A stretch of DNA of 64,000 bases, from positions 86,311,001 through 86,375,000 of the forward strand of contig NC_134106.1 of assembly GCF_040939455.1 (NCBI RefSeq), given 5' to 3'. Source of the stretch: Microcebus murinus. Taxonomy: Eukaryota > Chordata > Mammalia > Primates > Cheirogaleidae. A program made the translations under genes and the position numbers. Under the pieces are notes generated by a model that ran no database searches, was not told the DNA's origin, and was given only the letters and a program-made list of their open reading frames with translations. Positions 22,340 to 31,616 of the stretch are shown here, piece after piece. Each line of letters opens with the position of its first letter. Position 1 is the first letter of the stretch.

Positions 22340-22690
22340 TAGGCAGAGCAAATCCAATGGGATAAATACAAAGAAATCATAATCAAACTTCTTAACATCG
22401 TAATTAAACATCCGAAAATTAAAATCAAAGGAGAAAATATTCAAAGAACCAGAGAGAAATGATGAATTACTCATAGGGAACACCTGTTTGAAAAACAGTG
22501 GATTTCTCACCTGAAACCAGGGGCTACTGAAGGAAGACCCACAGCATTTCTGAAGCACTGAAAGAACTTAAAACCATAAATCCAATAGCCAGTGAAAATG
22601 TCCTTCAGGAATAAAAGAGAAAGCAGACACTCTCAGATGAAGGAAAATTTAGTCTTAGAGAATTTGTTGCCAACTTAGAGGAAATGGGCC
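22340..22690 (+). mobile_element. old L1-related upstream segment
   Basis: A-rich sequence with 'gcactgaaagaacttaaaac', 'cagtgaaaatgtccttcagg' and 'ctctcagatgaaggaaaat' matches an old mammalian L1-associated region in plus orientation. It runs straight into L1 ORF2 sequence, so the rest of the upstream L1 is deleted. Boundary and subfamily are uncertain. Confidence 0.5.
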
Positions 22691-23573
22691 AATTCCCAGG
22701 AAACCACAAACTATCAAACTCAGTCAGGATGATAAAGTTCTATAGGCATTAAAAAAATTAAAATCATAAGTAAAAGACTCTCAAAAAGAAGTATTCAGAT
22801 GAAAATATTTTTAGACGCATTAACACCAATTCTACACAATCTATCCCAGAAAATAGAAGAATACTTCCCAACTCATTGTATGAAGCTAATATTACCCGAT
22901 ACCAAAACCAGAAAAAGACAATACAAAAAAGAAAGAAAATTATAGACCACTATCTCTACAAGCTTGGCATGAAAGTTCTCAGCAAAATTTTAGCAAATTC
23001 AATATAGCAATGTATAAAAAGAATTATATACTATGATAAAATGGGATTTTTTTCTAGGTATGCAAGGCTAGTTCAACATTCCAAAAATCAATCAAAATAA
23101 TACAAATGATTATATAAGTTGATGCAGAAAAAAATTAACACAATCCCACACCCATTCACAATAAAAACTCTCAGCAAAGTACGAACAGAGGGGGAGATTC
23201 CTTAATGTCATAAAGAACATCCACTAAAAATCTCCACATAGTATCCTACTTAATGGAGAAAGACTGAACATTTCCCCCTTCAGGCTGGGAAAAAGGCAAG
23301 GATGTCTACTCTCACCACTGTAATTCAACATAGTACTAGAAGTTCTGGCCACTGAAATAAGACAAGGAAAAGAAATAAAAGGCATAAAGTTTGGAAAGAA
23401 AGAAATTAAATTGCCTTTATTTTCCAATGATCTGGTTGTCTACATAGAAAATCCCAAGGAATTTATAAAAACCTTCTTGAACGAATGGGATGTCAGCAAA
23501 GTAGAAGGAAACAAGAACAATACACAAAAACAAATGACATTTCAATGTATTAACATGACATTTCAAAACCAAA

Positions 23574-23651
23574 TTTATTTTCATTTTTTATTTTATATTT
23601 GGGGGTACAAGTTAAATTCTATTATATATATTTCATATATGTTGCATAGTG
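23574..23651 (-). mobile_element. 78-bp 5'-truncated L1 tail insertion
   Basis: An AT-rich piece beginning with a T-rich stretch and 'tatttgggggtacaagttaa' interrupts the older L1. It is flanked by the 11-bp repeat TCAAAACCAAA at 23563-23573 and 23652-23662, consistent with target-primed reverse transcription. The sequence looks like the antisense 3' end of another L1. Confidence 0.6.
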
Positions 23652-24584
23652 TCAAAACCAAAATTAATAACACAAAACTATTAACAATAGACACAAAGAC
23701 AATGACATGCTCAGGTATAAATCTGACAAAGTATGTACAAAATCTGCATGCAGAAATTATGAAATGGTGATGAAAGGAATCAAAGATCTAACTCAATGTA
23801 CATACCATGTTCATGGGTTGAATGACCAACAAACAGCATAAGGCTGTCAATTCTCCTCAAATTGATTAATAAGTTTAATGCAATTCCTCTTAAAATACCA
23901 GCAAGGTGTTTTGTAGGCATAAACAAGAATATCCCAAAGTTTATATGGAAAGCCGCAGGTCCTAGAATAGCTAAAACAGTCTTGAAAAATAAGAATAAAG
24001 GAGTCTATCTCACTATATAGCTACAGTAATCAAGGGTGTGTGGTGTGGGCAGAGGGATAATCACATAGATCAATTCAGCAGAACAGAAAACCCTCAAATA
24101 GCCCCCAACAAGCATGTTAAACTGATTTTTGTCAAAGGTGCAAAAGAAATTCCAAAGAGGAAGGATGGTCTTTTCAATGAAGAGTACTGGAGAAATTGGA
24201 CATCCATAGGTAAAAATGAACCTTGACCCAAGTCTCAAACCTTATACAAAAATTAGCACAAAATGGATCACAGACTTAAATGTAAAGGAAGGACTTATGA
24301 ATTAAACCTCATAGAATTAAAATCTTTTGCTCTGTGGAAGACCTTGTGAAGAAGACCAAAAGGCAAACCACAGACTGAAAGAAAATATTTGCAAACCACA
24401 TGTCTGACAAAGGACTGGGATCTAGAATAAAGAATTCTCAAAACTCGAGTCAACAAACAATCCAATTAGAAAATAAGAATGAGCAGACATTTCACAGAAG
24501 AGGGTGCAGAGATTGCAGATAAGCACATGAAAAGGTTTTCAGTGTCACGAGCCATCACAGAAATGCACATTAAAACCACAATGA

Positions 24585-24696
24585 GGCTGGTCCGAAGGTA
24601 GTGAGTTATCTCACGTGATTGTTCACAGTCAGTTACAGATTGAACTCCTTGTTCTACTACTTTCCCCCCTCCTCACTACTGCACTTGACTAGTCTT
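24585..24696 (+). pseudogene. RNY1: Y1 small RNA (Ro RNA) retropseudogene
   Basis: 112 bp begin 'ggctggtccgaaggtagtga' and end 'gcacttgactagtctt', full length for the Y1 RNA that binds Ro60 and supports small-RNA quality control and DNA replication initiation. By memory comparison only a handful of changes separate it from human Y1: the loop has CACGTG for CAATTG and AGATTG for AGATCG. The two terminal stems that form the Ro60 site still pair. It carries an A-rich tail to about 24735 and is flanked by a 13-14 bp duplication (AAAACCACAATGAG at 24572 and 24736), so L1 machinery copied it into the host L1. It lacks the upstream Pol III promoter that real Y genes need, so it is probably silent. 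Confidence 0.95.
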
Positions 24697-25264
24697 AAAA
24701 AAAAAAAAAATTAAATAAAAAATTAAAAAAAAAAAAAAACCACAATGAGATATTGCTGCACACCTATCAGAGTGACAAAAATAAAAATAGTGGCAACATT
24801 GAATACTGGCAAGGATGTGATAAGCTGGATCATTCATATACTGCTGGTGGGAATGTAAAATGATACAGTTGCTCTGGGAAAACAGTTTGGCAGTTTTTTA
24901 TTAAACTAAACACACAACTACCATATGACCCAGCAATTGCACTGCTGGGCATTTATCTCGGAGAAATGAAGATTTATGTTCACACAAAAACTTGTATATG
25001 AGTGTTCATAGCAGTTTTATCTGTAGTAGCCCAAACTGGAAACATGAGGTGCTCTTCAACGGACTAATGGTTAACCAAAATGTGGTGAATCCACCCCAGG
25101 GAATACTATTCAGCAACAAGCGGAGTCCACTATTGACACAAACAACTTAGTTGGATCTCCAGGGGATTATGCTGAGTGTAAACAGCCTACCCCAAAATGT
25201 TATGTGCTATATGATTCCATTTAGATTACATTTTCTTAAAGGCACGTTTTAGACTCCCTCCATT

Positions 25265-25865
25265 TATAATTATTACTATTCTACTGAATATTATACCACA
25301 ATTTATTTATCAACTTTTTTCTTGATAGACAACTGGAGTGCTTGCAATTTTTCGCTACTCTGAGTAATGTTTGTATGAATATTTTTGTGCCTGTTTTCTC
25401 AGGAACATGTACATGTATTTATTTTGAATAAATACCAAGGAGTAGAATTACTGGGTCCTAGATTGAGACAATCCTTAACTATTTTCCAAGGTGATTATAC
25501 TAACTTTCCTATCAATTAGAAGCATATGAGAGCTCTTATTTATCCATATTCTAGCAGATGATGTGGTTTGTCTTTTTAATTTTAGCCATTCTGGGATGGC
25601 ATGGTGGCACACACTTGCAGTCTCAGCTACTCAGGAGGTAAGATGGGAGGATCACTTGAGGCCAGGAGTTAGATGTTGCATTGCCTGTGATTGTGCCTAT
25701 GAATAGCCACTGCACTCCAGCCTGGGCAACGCAGGGAGAACCCATCTCTCTTTTTTTTTAAAATAAATGTGGCCTTTCTGGTGTAGGTGTAGTGCCATCT
25801 TATTGTAGTTTTAATATGCATGTTTTCATTATTAAGGAAATAATTATTAAGGGAAATTGTTAAGG
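25265..25865 (-). mobile_element. old L1 3' UTR, minus orientation (first part)
   Basis: 'ataccacaatttatttatca', 'accaaggagtagaattactg' and 'tctttttaattttagccatt' follow the reverse-complement order of an old L1 3' UTR. The element continues beyond the MLT2-type LTR at 26287 and is interrupted by an Alu monomer at 25593-25771. Confidence 0.8.
25593..25771 (+). mobile_element. Alu monomer (FRAM/FLAM-type) within L1
   Basis: 'ggatggcatggtggcacaca', 'ggaggatcacttgaggccag' and 'ccactgcactccagcctggg' define a single Alu monomer in plus orientation. It splits the L1 phrase 'gccattct|ggtgtaggtgtag'. An imperfect 8-bp duplication (GCCATTCT/GCCTTTCT) flanks it. Confidence 0.8.
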
Positions 25866-25870
25866 TTGAA

Positions 25871-26286
25871 TGTGATGGTTAATTTTACCTGTAAAATTGG
25901 CCAGCCTATGGTATCAGTTGTTTGGTCAAACACCAGTCTAGACGTTGCTGTGAAGGTGATTTTAGGTGTGATTAACATCTAAGTCATTAGACTTTGAGTA
26001 AAGCAGATAAGCCTCCTTGTGTGGGTGAGTCTCATCCAATCAGTTGAAGGTCTTATAAGTAAAGGGGAGGGAATTCAGCCTCCCAACTACCTTTGGGCTG
26101 AAGACTGAAACATCAACCTTTTCCAGAGTCTCCAACCTGCCCGTCTTTCTTGCAGATTTCAGACTTACCAGTCCCTACAACTGTGTGAGCCAGTTCTTTA
26201 AAGTAAATCTCCCTCTCTCTGAGAGAAAGATGGAGTTATTTATTCTCAGATCCTATTGGTTCTGTTTCTTTGGAGAATCTAATTCA
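25871..26286 (+). mobile_element. MLT2-type ERVL solo LTR
   Basis: Begins 'tgtgatggttaattttacct' and contains 'gtttggtcaaacaccagtct', 'actttgagtaaagcagataa', 'ctcatccaatcagttgaagg' and 'tcctattggttctgtttctt'. It ends near 'gagaatctaattca', giving TG...CA ends. A 4-5 bp duplication (TTGAA at 25866, TTGAG at 26287) is consistent with ERVL integration, and the empty L1 site would read TTGAG. It is a non-coding relic without internal genes. Confidence 0.8.
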
Positions 26287-28075
26287 TTGAGCATTTTTTT
26301 CTATGTTTGTTGGCCATTTGGATTTCTTCATTTGTTAAGTGCCTATTTTAGTGTTTTTCCTTTTTTATATTGATATATTTATCTTCTTTCTTAATAATTT
26401 GTAGGCATTTAAAAATATATTCTGTGCATGAGCTCTATGCCCTATGCAGTAATTCATGTTACAAATATCTTCCTGACCTTGGAGTTCACCTTTGTTCTCT
26501 CCCAGTGGTGTCATTTAGCAATTGAAGTTTATAATTTTAATGTAATACAATTCATCAATCTTTCCTTAAGTTAGTGGTCTTTGCATTGCTAACTCCAAAA
26601 CATGAAGTTACTTTTGGATATTATTTTCTAAAGCCTTTACTATTTTTTTCTTTCACAGATAGGTCTACAATACGCCTGGAGTCAATTTTTATATATGGCA
26701 TGAAGTAGAGGTCAGGTTTCATTTTTTCCCCCTTATGGATATATAATTGTCCCAGTACAATTTATTGAAAACACTATTCTTTCCTCCCTTATTCTATATC
26801 TTTGTCATAAATCAAGTGTCTATATATGTGTGATGTATTTTGGGGGTCTCTGTTCTATTTCATTGGTTTTATCTTTCTATCCTTGAACTAATATCACACG
26901 GTCTTCACCATCTTCAGCTTTGTGTTAAGGCTTGATATCCAATAGAGTAAACTCTTCTACCTTGTTCTTTTTTCTTTTTTTGAAAGAGTATCTTGGCTCT
27001 TCTTGAATATTTGTACTTTTACATAAATTCAAGAATCAGTTTGTAAAAGTACACACACTCAAAATCTGTTGGAATTTTTTTGTTGGGATTGCATTGAATC
27101 TCGATCACAGTTATTGATCTTAATAGTTTTTGCGTACATTCTTCTGCATTTTCTACCCATACAAGTATAGCATTCACAGACAATGGTAGTTTCTCCCCCC
27201 AACACACAACTTATTTTTATTTATTTATTAAATTTATTTTTTAGAGACAGTATCTTGCTCTGTAACTCAGGCTGGTGTGTAGTGGTATGATCAAAGCTCA
27301 CTACAACCTCAAATGCCTGGGGTCAAGTGATCCTCCTGCTCAGCCTCCTGAGTAGCTGAGACTACAGGTGGCTGCCACCATGCCCCACTAATTAAAATAA
27401 TTTTTTTTTTTAGAGACAGAATCTCGCTGTGTTGCCCCAGCTGGTCTTGAACTTCTGGCCTCAAGCAATCCTGCATTGGCATCCCAAAGTGTTGGGGTTA
27501 CAGGCGTGAGCCACCACACATGGCCTCCTCTGCTTATTTTTGCTTTACCACACTGGCTAAGACCTCCAGAACAGTGTTGAATAGAGAAACTAATAGATGA
27601 CATCCTCATCCTGACCTCTATTTCAAAAGGAAAACTTTGCACATTTCTTTCTTAAATATAATGTTCACTAAGGCTCTACTTGTAGCTACCCTTTATTTGA
27701 TTAAAACATTCTATTTCTACGTTGCTAAGAATTTAAAAAAATGTGTCGTTAATGGATGTTGAATTTTATCAAATGTTTTTCTGCATGTATTGAGCTGTTT
27801 ATATTATTTGTTCTCCTTTAATCTGTTAATGTGGTGAATTGCAATGATTGCTTTTTAATGTTAACTCTTGCATTGCTAGAATAATTGCAAATCGCTTGTG
27901 ATTTTTTTATATATATATATATAGATTCAGCTTGATTATATTTTGTTTAAGGGTGTTACATCTACATTCACTAGAGAAATTAGATACTTATTTTACTTTC
28001 TTGTAATGTCTTTGACTAGTTTTGGTATAAAGCTTTCTTTGTTAAACAAGTCAGTTCTTTTCCTAGTCTCTGAGT
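26287..28075 (-). mobile_element. old L1 3' UTR/ORF2, minus orientation (second part)
   Basis: Continuation of the L1 interrupted by the LTR. The plus strand shows reverse-complement ORF2 landmarks: 'tgttggccatttggatttct', 'tattgaaaacactattcttt', 'attgcattgaatctcgatca', 'tgtgagttgaat'-like and 'ttaatgtggtgaattgca', then 'cttgtaatgtctttgacta'. All frames are broken. It is interrupted by an AluJ-like element at 27212-27526 and has an AT microsatellite at 27908-27924. Confidence 0.85.
27212..27526 (-). mobile_element. AluJ-like SINE
   Basis: Dimeric Alu in minus orientation from 'ttagagacagtatcttgctc' to 'gcgtgagccaccacacatgg'. It has a 'gtgttggggttacaggcg' left monomer and a simple T-rich linker. 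It lacks the strepsirrhine-specific insert seen in the other Alus and is more diverged, so it looks like an older, J-like copy. Confidence 0.88.
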
Positions 28076-28625
28076 ATAATGCTTGGGGAAAGGGGTTACT
28101 TTATTTTGTCAAGCTCCTGGGGGCACTAGCACTCCAGACCTTAATCCAACTGCAGGGGCTAAGCTGTTTCTGAGCCCCTAGGAAGATCTGAAACTATGTT
28201 GAAATCTATGGGAGAGCTGGTTCAATTCTCCCTATTGCTAGTTCCCACCCCCAAACTCAGGGGGTTTGCAGGTCCCAACCCTGGGAAGGTAGGGAGACAA
28301 ACCCTGTTTGTCTCCCTAACCCTGAAAGGCCATCTAATGCACCACCAGCCGGTCATCTACCTTTTCCACTGTAGTCAGTGACCCAGGGCAAGAATAGTTC
28401 CAAAGGCTGAACTCATTCCTGGATCTTAGCCTTGTAATTCTTGTCTATGTTTTTTTTTTTTTGTTTTTTTTTTTTTTTATCTCTCCAAGGCCTTCAAGCA
28501 GATTTTAAAAAGATTTTGTTTAGTTTTTCTAGATGTCCCAGGAGGGAAGATTGGTTCTAATGGTCTAGTCCCTCACAAATGGAAATGCTAACAACCACTG
28601 TGATAGTCAATAGGTTTACCTTCCC
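28076..28625 (-). mobile_element. probable continuation of old L1-related sequence
   Basis: 'gggagagctggttcaattct', 'actcattcctggatcttagc' and 'gttccaaaggctgaactcat', with 'tttctagatgtcccaggagg', resemble an old L1 5' region in minus orientation. It contains a long T-rich run (28450-28478, interrupted by one G). The assignment is by resemblance only. Confidence 0.4.
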
Positions 28626-31215
28626 TTTCGAATGTATTGATTATGAAACTACCAAATGATTGCATTCAGTTTAATGAACTTTAGAAATGAATTTCTACTT
28701 TGTTATTTGTATGTAATACAAATACATATATTTAAAAAATGGTAGTTTTTATGCAAGTGCTTGAGACACAAAAGCAGGAATTGCTCTCAATGTCTATCCC
28801 AAATTCTGTGGTCCACATATGAAGCAAATATCGCCAAGTAAAGGAATTCAAAGAACATCATTTTATTACAATGCAACCAACATTTATGAAGCACCTCTAC
28901 TCAGCCAGGCCCAGAGCCAGAAGCAAGGTCACCACATGAAGTTGTGTCTCTGTTGGCTCCAAGGGCTCTTGGCCAAGGGTGTGGGTGGGGACTGATGTCC
29001 AGCCCATGCTCAGCTGGTCACGCTCCTCCAGGGGACTTTCTCCCCCCAGAGTGGGCCACCTTCTTTTTATGAAACCTAACAGTGTTCCTGGCTAGCAACT
29101 GCCATTACCAAGGTACATAAGGTGACGTTTTTGCCCACAAGGACCTGCAGGAGGCCTGGAGATGGGTTGTCTAACCAGAAAGGGAAAGTGTGAGACGCCT
29201 CTTGAATCAATAAATAGCCAAAACTGACTTATAGTCAGTGAGTCATTTGTCTATAAATTTTGATTTCTGAATAACTCTATGAAACTTACTCATTTAACAC
29301 ATTGAGAAGTTCTTGAAATTTTATTTACTTTGTTTATTTGCTTGGCCAACCTTTTTTTTTTTTTTTAACAATAGTTAAGACAAGAGTAAACTTCACTACA
29401 GATTACCTCTGAATTACAGTAAAATCCCATGTTTGCACAAGAGCTCTTTGGTAGAGAAGATAATTTTATGACATGAGTGTATTTTATAAGCAACCACAAG
29501 CACAGTTGTTTAAATATCACCTGAAGCCAGACATTGGAAGGCAGACATCAGAAGGTGACAACGAGTTCTTGATCTAGTCAAAAACAGTCAAGAGACTGGA
29601 ACATCATGGTGAAAAAGTTGGATTTTATTTTCTAATTAATGTTTGCCTGGATATAAGCTAGGGAATGCGTTAGAGTGGTGACTAGAAGGATGGACATAGT
29701 CTGGAGAGATGGCCTGGAACTGGCCACTGGGTTAGGAAGCTGTTATGGTGGTGGGGTCCAGTGGCTGGGGTAGGGCAACAGGGACAGAGAGGCCAGGCTG
29801 GTGTGGGGACTGGACAGGTGTTGCAGGGGTAGAATAATCACACAGCCAGTTGCCTGATCAGTGGAAAGTGTAATCAAGAGGCAGAAATCAAAAGTAGGTT
29901 TTAGCTCTAACAAAGAAACCTTTAACTGTGCTTAGAAGACCTTCATGTAATTAAAAACATAGAATTATTTTATCCCTAAATGAACAGTGAAGGGGAGAAA
30001 ACCCATGATGTTATTTATGATTATTGTTTAATTAGAATAGAAATTTTAAATAATAAAATGAATAAGACAAACAGCCAATTTCAATAAAAATAGTTATGGA
30101 ATTGTCTTTGACTCATTCAGCTAAAATAAAATTTTACAATATTACTAACCATAAAGTGGTCGAATCGAAACTAAACTAATGAGGGTTTATTGCACTGTTC
30201 TCTCCCAGTCCCAGTCCTGCTTTTAAATATCTATGTGGAGCTGAGGGAGGGAGGACAGGGCTGGAGAAAGGAGGGTGTTTGACTCGGTCTGTGCAACTAT
30301 GTTGGGAATTCTTAGTGCACTTAAGGCACATTCTGTATCTGAAAATCGGGCCTTCAACATCTTAATGAAAAGCACCCCCAGAAAATTTCTGTCACATAAA
30401 AGAGGTGATTTCTTATGTACAAATAAATGATTCTACCTGCTACAGTCTTCACATTTACTGTATGAGGCATGAGTAAACTATGGGAATAGTTTTAGCCGAA
30501 GTCTTTATGCCCAAATGTCTGTGCTCTGTGACTACATTAATCCTCTCAGAAGATCGGAGGGCAGAGAAAGTTGGAGAAATCCCTCGTGTGAACCTCTGAT
30601 TTATAGTCTTGCTCTAAGGGTGGGGGCCCTTGGAGGCTCAGGGGAGAATGTACTGATAATTTCCTGGACAGAGCTGAAGGCGTTGAGGGGATGAAGAGGT
30701 CTAGAGAGGGAGGGGCAGGCTGGACAAAGTTGGAGGAACACGGCCTCTTGGTGATGCTCAAAGTATATGGCTGCAGTATAGACAGGTTACCAAGCAACGT
30801 GCTTCGTACTCAACAGGAATAATATCTTGCAAACATGAAATCCATGTTTTTCAGTGTTTTCCCATGAGGGCTAAGCCAGGAGGACTGTCACCCAGGGAGG
30901 AAGGGCTTTCATGTACCAGAATCAAAGTTTGGGGCTGAGCAGAGTTTTCCCAGGAGCCACAGTGACGAGACTGGACGTGGGCTGGGGTTCCCAGAGGGGT
31001 GAGATGTGAGCACGGAGGGGACCCGGTCGGTGTGGGTAGGAAGGCTCCCTCCCAGGAAGGGGTCTAACAACCACTCAACAGAAAGGAGGGGGAAGAAAAT
31101 GGGGGCTCTGATGGAAATCTCAGAACCTGGGGGAGAACCAAGACAGCTCCTCAGTGGCTTCCCTTCCTGACATGCCCTTGGGATGCGGTAAGTGGGAGAC
31201 GCCAGGCTTCAGGTG
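28626..31215. other. unique intergenic stretch
   Basis: Largely repeat-free. A weak L2 3'-end match is at 28860-28925 and a T15 run at 29352. 30.5-31.1 kb is G/A-rich. Open frames are below 85 codons. No gene is recognised. Confidence 0.45.
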
Positions 31216-31228
31216 TGTGCTCACTTTT

Positions 31229-31603
31229 TTTTTCTTTTCAGTATATTCAGCACCGCACCCATTAGGTGTGAATATACCCATCTCTCCCCCCACCTGCCTG
31301 ACACCCGATGAATGTTACTTCCCTATGTGCACATAAATGTTGGTCAGTTAATACCAATTTGCTGGTGAGTACATGTGGAGCTTGTTTTTCCATTCTTGTG
31401 ACACTTCAATTAATAGAATGGGCTCCGGCTCCATCCAGGATAATGCAAGAGGTGCTAGATCACCATTGTTTTTTATGGCTGAGTAGAACTCCATGGTATA
31501 CATATACCACATTTTATTAATCCCCTCATATATTGATGGGCACTTGGGTTGTTTCCACATCTTTGCAATTGTGAATTGTGCTGCTATAAACGTTCTAGTG
31601 CTC
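31229..31603 (-). mobile_element. 5'-truncated L1 with target-site duplication
   Basis: The minus strand ends in the L1 ORF2 C-terminus followed by a 3' UTR and A-tail (plus-strand T run at 31225-31233). Minus-strand bases 31560-31348 translate to a stretch containing KMWYMYTMEFYSAIKNN, the signature of the L1 ORF2 C-terminal domain, still open to a stop. The 13-bp duplication TGTGCTCACTTTT at 31216-31228 and 31604-31616 is perfect. About 375 bp are left, so it cannot move on its own. Intact duplications and frame suggest recent insertion. Confidence 0.9.
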
Positions 31604-31616
31604 TGTGCTCACTTTT

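Larger units (their letters stand above)
22691..25255 (+). mobile_element. L1 ORF2/3' end relic with RT domain
   Basis: Broken remains of L1 ORF2, the reverse transcriptase/endonuclease protein of LINE-1. Reverse-transcriptase palm sequence is visible near 23395-23460 ('ggatgtctactctcaccact' precedes it). The catalytic F-A-D-D motif has decayed to F-S-N-D within PLFSNDLVVYIENPKE, so it is dead. The C-terminal part includes YWRNWTSIG near 24185. It ends near 'gattccatttagattac'. Stops and indels interrupt every frame. It is itself interrupted by a small antisense L1 tail (23574-23651) and a Y1 RNA retrocopy (24585-24735). Confidence 0.88.

Noticed and set aside
23411..23770. 119-codon open frame as a protein-coding gene
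   Set aside because: It is the decayed reverse-transcriptase region of L1 ORF2 with a broken FADD motif and a later insertion.
22691..25255. possible exogenous or endogenous viral pol gene
   Set aside because: Landmarks and 3' end are those of LINE-1, with no LTR, protease or integrase sequence.
28450..28478. long T run as the tail of a recent retroelement
   Set aside because: No recognisable body or duplication flanks it; it is more likely microsatellite growth in old L1-like sequence.
31348..31560. 70-codon minus-strand frame as a host gene
   Set aside because: Sequence is the L1 ORF2 C-terminus inside a truncated L1 with target duplications.
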